Below are positions 44,141 through 55,499 of a DNA stretch of 64,000 nucleotides, piece by piece. The notes under the pieces are model-generated. The model had not been told where the DNA came from and made no database searches. It worked only from the letters and a program-made list of their open reading frames with translations. The position numbers and the translations under genes were made by a program. The DNA comes from Dryococelus australis (taxonomy: Eukaryota; Arthropoda; Insecta; Phasmatodea; Phasmatidae): positions 126,331,338 to 126,395,337 of the forward strand of contig CM057000.1 in the NCBI GenBank assembly GCA_029891345.1, in the 5' to 3' direction. Position 1 is the first letter of the stretch. Each line of letters starts with the position of its first letter.

Positions 44141-46621
44141 TATAGGCTGTTCACGATCAAGTGAGCACTTTCGAAATCAACCATAGAAAAAATGTCACTG
44201 CTCCTGCTTGCGAATAATTTAACGGGCGTCCTGATTGATATGCGTCCAGTAAAATTGGTAACGCTGGATGGGAAAATAGTTCCGTATCTTAAAGTCAATT
44301 AGAAAGTATTAGGTAACGATTTCTGATAACTTAAATTATTTCTTTCGCTTTATGTCTTTAATAATGCATCGAAGTTTAAATGCGCATATTTGTAAGGTAT
44401 TTACTTTTCTAACAACTTCACAGCTTCACTTGACCGATGCATGAATAAAGTGATGAGGCCAGTGGCAATGATAATCTTACATAAGATGGAATAATACACA
44501 ATCTGCATACAAGTAGAGTGTGACGGTGGGTCCGTCACAGGTTTGTAATCAGTTGTGAAAATCCCGTGTATTTGTTACAGCATGACCGCATGAACCCTGG
44601 TGGTGGGACTAGCCCGCCGAGCGCGTGTGTGCTGCAGATAGCAGGATGACCAGGGATCAGTCTTCGCGGGTGGTGGCCTGCTATCATTGGTCGGCGCCGA
44701 TCGCCAGAATAGGCGACGCTGAGGTCTGGTCTTTGGGAATGGGTAGGCTCGAGGAGGGGGTGCAGAGCGGTATAAATATGGGTGCACTGGCTAGCGTCGG
44801 CCTGCCGAGTGCGGGGCTCTAGCTGGCGATTGGAATCCGCCCTAGAGCAGAAGAGAAGCTGATTGCAGTGTTGAAGTTAAGTATTGGTTTCTTCGGAGAT
44901 GGCAGTTGCGGGACTTAGAAAATTTTATCTTCTAGTAATACTCGTGTGTCGAGACTTTGAAAATTGCGTGTTTGTTACAGTAGAGAACTTAGTTGGTTTC
45001 GGGGCCAAGTGTGTTCGGACTTGGAAAAATGCGCTCCACGTAGCACGCGTGTGTTGAGACTTTGAAATTTTCGTGTTAGCGGCAGTAGAGGACTTAGAAA
45101 TTTGCGGCGATAAGTGTGAGTGAACTTAAAAAATTTTCGACGTTTACAAAAATTCTGCCCAGCAATGATTGCGGGCTTATAAAAGTTACACCTGGTAGTG
45201 TAATTACACTTGGTAATCCCGCTTAATTGCAGAAAAGAACTTGGGGACGATGAGTCGGCGGGACTCTAGTAAAGACTGTAGTGAGCCGCATGGACTTGAA
45301 ATTAATTTGCTTGGCAAGGGACTATTGTGAGATTTTGTGGAAGGAACCGTACTTAGAGTTTTGCGCTCTTAAAGGGTCGCATGGACAAAGCAAATTCAAG
45401 TGAGGATTGGAAGCAGGGCCTGAAAAAGGGAAGTTTTTGTTTAAGCATAAATCCAGTGACCGTGTGAGCGGACATTGAACGTGAGCGAATGCGTTCATAC
45501 GGGCAAATGCAGAACTTGGTCTGATTGTGGAGCACAGCTGAAAATTGATAGTTTTACCTCTAGTGAAATGAAGTGTTTGCCAGGAATGCTGAGACCCGAG
45601 AGCGGAACTTGGCGGCCTAGTGGAAGTAAAATTTGAGTTCGTGCCCAGTGATTCCATTAAAGTAATTGAAGGTCGTCTGCTTACTTCGCTAGGGGATCTT
45701 AGGAAGAGGAGCCAGTGCCCCAAGCTCGACAGGTCGTTCGAATTGGAGCGTCTAGGAAGTTTATGGTAAGACTTCTCCAGACCAGGGACTATTTCCTCGG
45801 TGTTTTGTGGTGTTTTCGAGAGTTGTAATAAATACGATAACAAAGAAAACAAAGGTGAAATTCGGTCAGGAAGAGGGGGCTACTTTTATTGTAATGTTAC
45901 TAGACAAATAATCAGTTTAGAGGGATTTTTCAGTGGGGCCGTGGAGGTGTGGTATTTTGTGTTGCGTTTTTTTAAAAGGAGTTTTATGTATTCTCCCGGG
46001 GAGAGCGGGTTTAGTATTGTGTGAGGATTATGTAATACTCGTTTAAAATGTGTTTTAAATGCTTTTAGGCATGTTATTGCTGAGTTTATTGTTAAGTGCT
46101 CGGTCCACATTGGAAATTAATTGACGTTAGGGCATGGGCGTGATATTTTATTTGGCCAATGATTGTAAATTGATTTAAAGTTGTCAAAATAAACTTTTAC
46201 AGTGGCTTGGAAAGAAGTTCGTGAAAGAATATTGTACTCATGGTTCTGAAGACTAAATATCATTGTGAAAGTATCTTGTACGAATATTATGAACACCAAA
46301 GTAAATAATTTGTGAAAACGAAATGGTTTTGGCGGTGTTGTGAACGCTGGCAGTGTTTGTAAACCACTTTTTTTTTTCTTTCAAATTACACGCAAATTTC
46401 GAGTCTCGCGCAAGCTGCCTAATCTAGCAGACAAATTTCTGAACTTTTTTTCTGATGTATTTTGAGATAATTAATGAGACCCCGTCCTCCTTTTCCCGGG
46501 TATAAGCTAGGGCAGAAAGGGGGAGTTGGGCAAGTGGTAGGACCATCAATGTCGAGGCATTGGGTGGCTCAAGATCTTAAGCAGGGCTTTTAAAAAGTGC
46601 TCGTTTTACCGTGAATAGCCT
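44141..46621 (+). mobile_element. Long MITE, family M2, interrupted by an LTR
   Basis: The left part (44141-44518) runs TATAGGCTGTTCACGATCAA, AATCAACCATAGAAAAAATGTC, CGTCCAGTAAAATTGGTAACG, TGACCGATGCATGAATAAAG and TACAAGTAGAG. The missing right part reappears at 46572-46621 as AGATCTTAAGCAGGGC, AAAAAGTGCTCGTTTTACCG and TGAATAGCCTATA. Joined, they make the same order as the M2 copies at 27101, 29003 and 51250. Everything between is a later insertion. Confidence 0.92.
44519..46571 (+). mobile_element. Solo LTR, 2053 bp, nested in MITE M2
   Basis: It begins TGTGACGG and ends GGTGGCTCA, so it has the TG...CA termini of LTRs. The flanks are AGAG (44515-44518) and AGAT (46572-46575), a 4-bp target duplication with one mismatch, as judged against the empty M2 site AAGTAGATTTTG at 27441. 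The first bases form a perfect 7-bp hairpin (GTGACGG-TGGGT-CCGTCAC). A TATA box (GTATAAATATGG, about 44770) is followed by GC-rich sequence, suiting an LTR promoter. AATAAA sites occur at about 45827 and 46187. A diverged duplication of about 105 bp starts at 44943 and 45048. No gag, pol or second LTR, so recombination probably removed the body. The 176-codon antisense frame 45322-45852 is not recognised. Confidence 0.82.
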
Positions 46622-46779
46622 ATACGTACCGAACCTTACGGTGTACAGTAGCGGCAAAAAAGAACCTTATCCAAAGTTGTGCGCACAAATGCGTACATCG
46701 GTTAATGATGGGTTAATTGTTACTGAGCGCTCTTGCCAACAGGTTCAGAAGGTAGCGTAAAAAAAAAAAAAAGCAGGCG
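46622..46779. other. Short spacer
   Basis: Poly-A at about 46759-46771; nothing else recognised. Confidence 0.4.
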
Positions 46780-47420
46780 CGGAGCGTGAAATTTCCCCTG
46801 GCGTTGAAATATCGGAGCGTGCTCACGCTCGTGCGTGTATCCGAGGCCAACACTGTTCTGGCGGGGGACGGCCGATAAAATTCTAAGCCACCGGGTGTTT
46901 TATTCATTTAAACCCCGGGCGAAGGGGGTGTGTAGAGGGCGGTTACTGCCCGGGCCCACGCATGCAGTATTAATCAGGGCCGGAGCAGCGGGACGCCACA
47001 AACAAACGCCCAGGCCAGCCGCGGGAGTAAAAAGTTGGTAATTATGCCCCTGAGCGATGAACCTTGAACCGGGCCGCGCCCAGGGGGCGGATCACAAACG
47101 GAGCTGGGAGGGGAAATAGGGGGTTGGGATTTGGAAAAAGAGGGTTGGATTGCGAGGTCGTGATACCGCCTCTGTGGAGGTGCCAGTGGAAAAGCAATTT
47201 GGGAAAAAACTGGGATATATACGGGTTAACAGCCGGAGGGATTACCGCAGCGCGAAATTCCTCTCTTGGGGACGGTCGACTAGAACGCGCCCTTCCACTT
47301 GCATGCGATTTTTATTCCTCTCCCCCCCCCCCCCCTTCCCCTGCCCATCGAACCTCGGTAGCAATTCTGACTCTGCTTGCTGCGTCATCACTATACATAA
47401 TGGAAACAATTTTTCTTCCC
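46780..47420. promoter_or_regulatory. GC/CpG-rich patch, possible regulatory region
   Basis: GC content is far above the flanks (for example 46905-47110, with GCCCGGGCCCACGCATGC and CCGGGCCGCGCCCAGGGGGCGG). It lacks SINE, MITE or transposase signatures. Frames of 122 and 111 codons on the plus strand arise from this composition and from poly-C at about 47323-47336. It could be a CpG island or conserved non-coding element. I see no clear TATA box or exon. Confidence 0.3.
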
Positions 47421-48967
47421 ATCTTTCTGTAACAGATGGTGATCTAATTACGTGTATTCAAGTGCTCTATTTTTCTGGCGTATGAATGGTGTTTCGTAGG
47501 AAATCCGTGATTTAAAAACGATTTGGATATTTTGTAGTGGAATCTGAAAACCAAAAGCATGCCCGAAGACAAATTTTAATTCCCCATTGCAATTCCAGGT
47601 ATTATTTTAATGGCGTGAAAATAATTAGTTTTGGATGGGTCTTTTTTTTTTTTTTTTTAGACACGCATTATGCTGTCGTCTTTATTAGTTTGCCATAAAA
47701 GTGCAGGATCGCCTCTTGAAATCACGCTCAGGCAAGTCTAGAGGCGATGAGGCACGTGAGCAAGACTCGCCCTTATAGCTCACGCGTTTCGATGCCTCGA
47801 ATATGCGAACAGGCAGGCGAAACCATGACAACTTAAGGGTGTTGGATAACAAAAAATTTGTTGTTTTATATTTTTAACTTTTGTATGTTTATGCCATTTA
47901 TACCGTTTATACCATTATAAAAGAAACTACACTTTGTATTGTTTAAATAAATAATCTGATGTTAAATCCAAAATTTTTCTGCTTAGCTGCTGGCATAATA
48001 TCAAATACTAGTAAAGTTGTATAAATGGAAAAAAATTGTAATACAAACTAATGCCGCAGGTTATTGCGTGACACATATATAATCACCAAATAACAGGCCA
48101 TACATACAAAGAAAAAAGTTAAACATACAGAGTTTTTTGCATATTGTAAATATTTTTTAATTAATTTATTGACTACACTTGTTCGAAGTTGGTGACTCAC
48201 AAGGCAGAGTTTCATTTTGAATATTCATTAAACGGGAAATCAGGGCCAGGTAGTGCAAACATTACTGTGAATTTTATTAGATTCTACAGGTAAAACACTT
48301 GCATAATGAAAACATGCTATGTAAAGAACATATATTGACAAAACACCCAAAGTTATACTTAATTTCTGTATTAAAAATAAATCGTTTATGAGTAATCAAA
48401 AAAGCAAATTACTCGAACTGTTTAACGAATCATATTCCAGAGAGACAGGTAATGCGATCAAAATAATTTTTAATTACAAGTTCTTTGCGAGTGATAGCGA
48501 ATTTTGATTCTTAGCACAGCGTTTTTATTTTACTTAAAATAATACAGAAAATACTTATGACATGATTTATATTTGAATCAAATAAGTAAACGTACCGTAG
48601 CTTAAAGTATTTATTATAATTTTAAAAACAAATTTAAAAAAAATGTAATATGAAATCAAATAATTAAAAATAAATTAAAATATTTAATTAAAATAAATAA
48701 TTAAATAATAAAAAGATTATAGCTAAAAATCATCAGTTAACATTTCGTATGAATTACACAAAAAATTGTGATCAAAAGATTTTAAGAACGTGTATTTCCT
48801 GTAGGTACTAATTTCGGAAGCTATTGCGAACCTATAATATCGTGTCATGCACGTGTTACTTCGATGTTAATAACCCTACTAGGTTATACATGACGAACTA
48901 CTAAAATGAACAGTATCTGCTAATATTTTCCCCACTAAACTAAATATTTAATCAATGCGTTAATAAT
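47421..48967. other. AT-rich spacer
   Basis: Poly-T at 47642-47659. About 48480-48780 is extremely AT-rich. No gene supported. Confidence 0.55.
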
Positions 48968-49106
48968 AACTAGGGATTGGAATAATTTGCGAATTCATTT
49001 CGGGACAAGATAAACTTAAAACAAGTGTATATTTATATTATTCATACAATTGGAGCACAATTTATCAGATACGCCGAAGTGAATTCTGGACTATAATTGA
49101 TTCACG
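48968..49106 (+). mobile_element. hAT-like MITE, left-half fragment
   Basis: CTAGGGATTGGAATAATTTG then CGAATTCATTTCGGGACAAGA and AATTGGAGCACAATTTATCAG match the left half of the complete element at 60768-61061 (GATAGGAACAATTCGCGAG, TTCATTTCACGACAAGATAG, AATTGGATCGCAGTTTATTAG). The right half is absent; repeat D starts directly after. Confidence 0.7.
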
Positions 49107-49447
49107 GTTACTTCAGACTTTTCTGAAGCCCTGCTGAAGTTCTTCTTCCAGAATATTCCTCCGCCTCATGCAAACTGAGCTCAATTAAGCCTGGAAAATC
49201 ACACCAGAAGACAACATACCGCATTCCTGCGCACTCAGTTCTAATAATATTTTGCATGAGACTATTTTATTCAAATTATTTACAAATGAAGCATTATAAG
49301 TTATAGATAAAAATATGAATAGCATTTCAATTAAACAGGATGGAAAAGTAACTTTTATGAACACAAGTATAAAACGCTTGTGATATATGACATATGTTGG
49401 AAATAACTAAACACGTCATACATGGGGAGATTTTTCAAAGGTTTGTT
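49107..49447 (-). mobile_element. Dispersed repeat family D, reverse copy
   Basis: AAGCCCTGCTGAAGTTCTTCT, AATATTCCTCCGCCTCATGC, CGCATTCCTGCGCACTCAGTT, TTATAAGTTATAGATAAA and GATTTTTCAAAGGTTTG follow in order, the reverse complement of 40222-40600 and 19831-20200. Confidence 0.85.
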
Positions 49448-50677
49448 TCCAAAAGGTTTAAGAAACCTCGAATAGATTTTGTAACTGATGTGCATGGAAA
49501 CAAGCACCGGATGCCGTGACACAATGAGACAACGATTTGTTTCAGTAAACCGGATATATTTGGTTGCATGGTATTTGTTCCAGCCAAACGATATTTTGCT
49601 GGCACAACCAAGCCTCAGTTCCTCCAAATAAACGAAAATGGTTCACGAAACCGAAAAATTTATTTCGAACAGCTTTGTTTGTGCCAGCGGAATATTTGGT
49701 TGTTTCAGAGTGTTAACCAAATATCAAATGTAAGCAAACAAACCTTTACAGCTGGTCAACAAAAATGATGTGTTTAGTTAGGCGTGATATATTTCGAACA
49801 AATGATATATTTTCAGCGAATAAATATTTGTCGGCGACACAAAAAAACATTTCCGCTTTGTTGGCTGCGAACGTTCGCCGTTTGTATTTGTTGAGGTCCG
49901 TGCGCTTGGTGGAGGTCGCGAGAGTTGAGCGCGTCTGATGACGCGGCGACGAAACTTTTGCAACATGTGGGTTTCACTCGTCTAATAAAGTACACTGATA
50001 GAAAATCGAACAAAATATTGTTGAGCGAACAACCTTTGAAAAGCAACAAAATTACTTTTGTTCATCTAATAAAATATATGATTGAATAAACAAAATCTCC
50101 GTGTTGGGCAAAAAAATAATTAGACTGTCAACTAAATATTTTGTTGAATCGACTGTTTTGTTTGGCCACTCAACTGCCTTCGTTCGAAAATACAGCTCGG
50201 TAGTTTGTTTGTATTTGTGACAATTAGGTTAGTAACCGTGTTTGATAGTCCATGTATTGATGCCTAACAATCGTATAAGCACATTAATAAAACAATTCAA
50301 CAAGAAACTGACAAGTAAAGCTGTAAAACCTCTTATATTGGGCAACGTGTGAAAACATATTTTTTAAATATATTTATTAAAAACTTTCCTACGTCAGCAG
50401 TTGTTACATTAGCTGAGATTATTAAGGCACGAACGCAGGTAATCCAGGTTCGAAACTCGGCCCAAACTGTTTAATGTACGTGCAGCCAAACAAATATTTA
50501 GTTGCACCAACCAAATCTTACAGTTTGGCGCAACCAAATGATAAAATAATTTGGTTTCAGTAACAAAATATTTTATTGCCCCTATACAAACAAATAATTT
50601 GGTTGCACCAAAAAAAAAATCTTGTTTGATTCAACAAAACCTTTTTCTTAGTGCACGTGGTCCGAGGTAAAACTTGC
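49448..50677. repeat. Stretch crowded with TTTGGTT/AACCAAA motifs
   Basis: Many short motifs of the type TTTGGTTG, CAACCAAA, AACAAAAT and TTTTGTTG recur in both orientations (for example 49558-49620, 49700-49725, 50130-50170, 50490-50640). They form many small potential stem-loops, such as TTTGGTTGCACC. No terminal repeat or coding block found. Possibly one or more old non-autonomous elements, or inverted low-complexity DNA. A weak tRNA-like B box (CCAGGTTCGAAACTCGG) lies near 50447. Confidence 0.5.
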
Positions 50678-50915
50678 TATAGGCTATTCGCTGAAAAAGT
50701 GAGCACTTTTGATAGCCCTCTCATTTGGAATAATATTAAATACATATATTTAATTTTAGTCTTAGATATTAACTTCCGAATGCGGTGGAATAATACTGTG
50801 TTTATTACTTACATGAACATTTTTATTTAAAAAAGGTGGCCAAAGGAGAAAAATGGCTGAAAGAAAAAAGTAACTAGATCCTCAAAAGAGCTCACTTTAC
50901 CGTGAACGGTTTATA
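50678..50915. mobile_element. Short MITE, family M1
   Basis: Ends TATAGGCTATTCGCTGAAAA..AGTGAGCAC and GAGCTCACTTTACCGTGAAC..GGTTTATA. More diverged than the other M1 copies but in the same order. Confidence 0.85.
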
Positions 50916-51010
50916 CACAGTGGGGCAGCAGCTAATGAACACAAAGCGGAGGCTGGAAAATATATATATTGGAGTCCAGCGTGCAGGTGGTTTAAACCAT
51001 GTAATTTGCC
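50916..51010 (+). mobile_element. hAT-like MITE, right-half fragment
   Basis: CAGTGGGGCAGCAGCTAATGAAC, GGAGGCTGGAAAATATA, GGAGTCCAGCGTGCAGGTGG match the right half of 60768-61061 (CTATGGGGCAGCAGCCAGTG, GGAGTCTAGCCTACAGGTC). The left half is missing here and is seen alone at 48968. Confidence 0.6.
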
Positions 51011-51169
51011 TGTCTGTAACTATAACTGATTTAAATTGAATAGATGGGTTTTGTTCGGCACCTAACAGTGAAGGTGGAGTAGCGTAAGAATGCATGTCCG
51101 GAGGGAACTTGAGAACCGCGACTTAGCAAATTCCCATGTCCGCGACTTTTCCTAGGTGCGAAAGTCTGG
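51011..51169. other. Short spacer
   Basis: Nothing recognised. Confidence 0.4.
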
Positions 51170-51246
51170 GTCACACCGCCGGGGATCGAACCCGGTTCAC
51201 TTTGGCGGTAGGCGAGTATTCTGACAACTACGCCAGCTCAGCCTCT
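51170..51246 (-). mobile_element. tRNA-derived SINE head, family S1-like, truncated
   Basis: Minus strand: GAGGCTGAGCTGGCGTAGTTG has an A box (TGGCGTAGTTG), and GTGAACCGGGTTCGATCCCC a B box. Body absent. The MITE M2 copy starts immediately after on the plus strand. Confidence 0.75.
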
Positions 51247-51249
51247 TGA

Positions 51250-51670
51250 TGTTGACGATAAAATGAGCCCTTTAGAAATGAACCTTCGAAAAATGTCACT
51301 GTTCCTGAATACGTGTATTTTAATAGGCGCCGTGAGTGAAATTTGCCCAGTAAAGTTGGTAACGATGGATAGAAAATAGTTTCATGTTTTAACGTCGAAT
51401 AAAAAGTGCTAGGTGACCATTTGTGGTAACTTAAATTATTACTTTCGTTTTCTGTTCTTTTTTTTTATGCATCGAAGTGTAAAAATGAAGAGGTTTGAAT
51501 ACTATTAACTTCCCTAATAATTTCAAGTTTTTCTTGATCGACGCATGAATAAAGTTAAGGGGCCCATGGCAATGTTATTCTTACATATGGCGGAAGAATA
51601 CACAATATTCATTCGTGTAGATCTTTAGCAGGCTTTTCAAAAGTGCTCATTTTCCCGTGAAGAGCATATA
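51250..51670 (+). mobile_element. Long MITE, family M2
   Basis: GTTGACGATAAAATGAGCCC, AAATGAACCTTCGAAAAATGTC, ATAGGCGCCGTGAGTGAAATT, CCAGTAAAGTTGGTAACGATG, TCTTGATCGACGCATGAATAA, GTAGATCTTTAGCAGGC and TGCTCATTTTCCCGTGAAGAGC follow in M2 order. Left terminal repeat eroded. Confidence 0.85.
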
Positions 51671-52899
51671 GTTTAAATGACTTACTGTGACTGGCTAATG
51701 TATCAAAAGTTGATCGGCGGTATTTGTCCTATTATTACAAACTTTGGCAACGAAAGCAGTTAAAGTAAGTTAGGATTACTTGAGCTGTTACTATTTGTGG
51801 TCTGCGCTGGCCTTAAAATTAAACGTTTCGCGTCTTTATTTCGGTACTAACCTCCTGGAACAATGATTGATTTTGCACGAGGCACGGTCTCTCTTTATGC
51901 ATTGCTACACTTACAAGTAATTTAAGTTAATAGCGTACTTACTGCTTGCGTGCGATCCTTACACACGTTCGACGAAGATTGTGCGATGAACTGTTATGAG
52001 GAGACTACATGTTTGGTAAACTCCGACACGGTATCTTACGATTTCTTTTTACGTAGAAACCATTAATTGAAAAACAGTACTCAGTTCACTGCTGTAAACT
52101 AAGGAATCGTTAATGTGATATTTGTAAAGTTAACTGTATATTATTCAGGCATGAAATATGCGATAACCCATTAAACGCTATACATCAGAAAATCCTCCAT
52201 ATATATATATATATATATATAATAATATATATATATATATAATTTACTGGTATCTACAACGAACACTGCATTTATGCACTTACAATTACATGAATTATAC
52301 TACTCAAAAAAGTATTGCACCACAGGGATTTGTGAGATGCTGGGTTGCATATAGCCCAGGAGAATGTGTAGGATGAAATTCACACTGTTTATAGGTACAA
52401 AAAAAACTAACGACCCGCCCTGGCCTCGCTAGGGTGCGATTTACAAATATGGTGTTGTTTAGGTTTACAGCGAGTATATACACTTAATGCTTATGGTAAC
52501 TAACATAGGATTTATAATTATGTCGCTGATCGACTGGACACGGAACCATAAGATTATATTTATTATATGCATTTGAGCTACACATATTTTTTGGACAGTA
52601 ATATTTAATTGATTTCACATATTATTTGAATATTAATATAATTCTTTTCACATGTTTATTATATTTTATGTTAACATTTCGTTTCTTTAATTTTTCGATA
52701 TATGTGAATCACCAGTCCACTACTCTATGATAATTCTCACATGTTGTTCTGAGTTCTACATACGGTTACGTCACTATTTTTATTATTATATTAATATGTT
52801 TGATTTTATTTTCAGTAATTGTTTCATAATTTTTAAAGCTAACTTATTTATTTCTTTTGGGATTTAAATACATAATATTTTAGGCCTTAATTTATTTAG
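51671..52899. other. AT-rich spacer with (TA)n
   Basis: (TA)n at about 52198-52241. TACTACTCAAAAAAGTATTG then CACCAC at 52298 is reminiscent of Tc1-type element ends, but no partner end was found. No gene supported. Confidence 0.5.
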
Positions 52900-54066
52900 T
52901 GAAGGTAAAGCCGGAAGCGAGACGTGATTGGATGTCGGTTGGTCGGAAGCTGGAAGAAGGGGCTTCTGGGAAAGACATTGAACATGTAAGGCGTCTAAAT
53001 TTTCGTTGGAATTTTACTTTTCAAATTCCAACGCCAACATAAATTTATTTGAGAAATTATGCTCCTAGAAGTTAAGTTTTTGGTAGTCGCCGCAGCAATA
53101 TTTAAGAAAGGACTGTAGGCTAAGTCGTAGATCCTTATTTTTAGTGTTAAATTGACGAGGCGAAAAGGACGCCGAGACTACGGTGCCGGCGCCTTGCAAC
53201 GAGATAGCGCCAGAGGACCTCAGATGACGCCAAGGCAATTTAATGTATGGAAAGCTTAAGTACATGAACTGTTTTTCAAGTATTGAACTTTAAGGAACCT
53301 GAACTTATTTTACTAAAGTTACAATTTTGATTTTTCAACAATTTGACTGTGAGTTCCATGAGTATGTTAAACCAGTAGTCCCGAACTTTCGCATATGAGA
53401 TAGTATAGCCGGAGCACTATGGAATGAGGAGTTAGACTTATTTTGAACTTTCAATATAAATCCAGAGTTATTTTATTTGATGAAGTATCAGATTTCAGAT
53501 AGTTAAGTGATGAACTGACTTTTAACCTTTAATGAATTTTCAGTGAATGTGATCCAAGAAATTTAAGAATTTAAGTATGAGCTTGCCAAACTTTCTGGAA
53601 ATTTAAATACAGAGGAGGCTACTTCCGGTGGAACCTGATTAATATTTTGAACTGAAATCTCAAGTAAAATATTTATTAATTTTTTTATATGGTAGTTCTT
53701 AAGTTTCACAGCATTCTCCAATCATTTATTTTATTTTAATTTTGCATTTTGATATATCTATTCTTATTTGGATGGGGGCATGTTATTTATGTTAATTATC
53801 ATACAGTATAATTTCATTTTTGAGTAAAGAGATTTCTGTCACACACACACACTCATATTTAGTTTTGCACCTTGTTGAATTATTCACATGTTTGGGTCTG
53901 GGATATTTCCTTTTTTCATTAATATATTAATTATCAAGGTTACACATGTTTGATTTAAATGAGTTACTGTGAAGGTTGGAGTGTGTTTTCTATTGCATGA
54001 GGTTTACAGCATCGCCGGAGAGCTTCTGATTCCACTGTGGTAAGACCAAGGTCACTTCACGAATAA
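52900..54066 (+). mobile_element. Possible LTR remnant next to a primer-binding-site-like sequence
   Basis: ATGGCGCCCAAAAA at about 54067-54080 resembles the TGGCGCCCAA start of primer-binding sites used by many arthropod LTR elements. The upstream kilobase lacks coding frames and holds a CA microsatellite at about 53841. No left boundary, second LTR or gag was found, so this is tentative. Confidence 0.22.
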
Positions 54067-54419
54067 TATGGCGCCCAAAAATTTATTAAATCATTATAAT
54101 TATTCTTTCTACCAAATCACACTATTACACCCACACTATTACAGACACTATTTCAATGAGTTGTTCAAAAAGTATTCGTAAGCGAACCATTATGTTTAAA
54201 ACGACAAAAATGTTTATCGTTTGTCATCCTTAAAAAGATAAACATATGCTGTCGCGGAAGTTTTTGTAGACCTTTTAGAGATCTTCAATTCTGTAGTACA
54301 TTCTTATCTTTTATGGTTTAGTCAGTGTAAACCATGTAATCGCCCGAAAAGCGGTTTTTCCCCAACTGCATTATAAAACGTCGGAATTTCTCTGCTATCT
54401 TACATTAAATATTAATGTA
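54067..54419. other. Spacer
   Basis: Nothing recognised. Confidence 0.4.
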
Positions 54420-54560
54420 TTATACACGAAAACATTCCTCAAGAAATCCTCTAAACGATGGTGAAAACCTCATCAAAACCCATTAAGTAGTTTAGAAGTC
54501 TTAGCCGAATACACAGACAGATACACGCGGCCGGGCGACTTTGTTTTATACTATGTGTAG
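54420..54560 (+). mobile_element. RTE-type LINE 3' tail (or SINE using it)
   Basis: AAACCTCATCAAAACCCATTA then AGTAGTTTAGAAGTCTTAGC, ACACAGACAGATACACGCGG and GCGACTTTGTTTTATACTATG match the widely distributed 3' end of RTE-clade LINEs in arthropods (catcaaaatccgttgcgtagttt..agacag..gcgactttgttttatactatgta). The reverse transcriptase itself is absent, as in the usual 5'-truncated copies. Confidence 0.72.
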
Positions 54561-55499
54561 ATACCACGGCAGACTTGACACATGTCTTCTTGTAATGCAC
54601 CGAAGCACCGACAGTCCCGACTTCCGTCATGTGCAACCAATAAGAGGTGGCGCAAAACTCTATTTGAGTAGTGTACATATCCTGCAAGTCACTAAGGGCT
54701 CTATAATGGGCGTGACAAACCGCAGTATATTGTTCGTTAATGAGCGGTTGCGTGAGAAAGCGGTTATCACGTTGGCTGACTTTTCGAGATTTAAACAGCG
54801 ATCCAGAGTCACAGTACACTCACGGACAAACAAATTGAGGAGCGATGGAAACAAAATGAAACTACACGTTTTCAAAGGTCACGTGACTTTTCAGTAATTA
54901 TAGCAGTAGCAAAACTCATACACAAGAGAGTGCATGGTCTGTTCTCTTGTTATCTATATCGGATTAACATAGTAGCAGAAGCAGAATTTGCTGCAGGTCC
55001 GGCGTTTCCGACGGCTTTGTGCTAAGGACTAAATATCTTGTTAAAATTTAGCTTTGTTTTTTTAGTTGGGCGTACGTTGAAGCCAACTATTCTCATGCAA
55101 AACTGTGTGTGGTGTTGAGGCTTGATGACCGACAGATCTTCGGTGTCGTATTTTACAAATGTAGAAACCGCGCGTCTCTTACTCGTGTTTATCAATTGCA
55201 GTGAAGAACGCTCATTTTATGAATTAGAAAAGTTGAAAGTTGAACTAAGGAGCACTATGGGTCAAAGTACATTGGACAGTTTCATTTCGAGTATTGAACA
55301 TGAACTTTTATTTGCAATAAACATTTCAGATATCAACAAATTTTCGTATTCCAAATCTATTTTTTGAGATCCTGAAATAATATCGACATAAAATATACCA
55401 CTACAAAAATGTTAATTAGCAGATGAAACCAATCGCATTAGTCTCTCATATAATCATCTAATCGTTTTAATTATTAAAATTTATTTTTGTCGTGTGTAA
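54561..55499. other. Spacer with a motif-free 118-codon frame
   Basis: The plus-strand frame 54541-54897 begins in the RTE tail and shows no domain. 55122-55367 (81 codons) is likewise unassigned. Confidence 0.45.

Noticed and set aside
45322..45852. Longest open frame of the window, 176 codons, minus strand
   Set aside because: It lies antisense inside the solo LTR, has no recognisable domain, and other LTR sequence continues on both sides.
52298..52330. Tc1-type terminal repeat (TACTCAAAAAAGTATTG)
   Set aside because: No matching opposite end or transposase remnant nearby.
54541..54897. 118-codon plus-strand frame
   Set aside because: It starts within the RTE 3' tail and has no domain or splice support.
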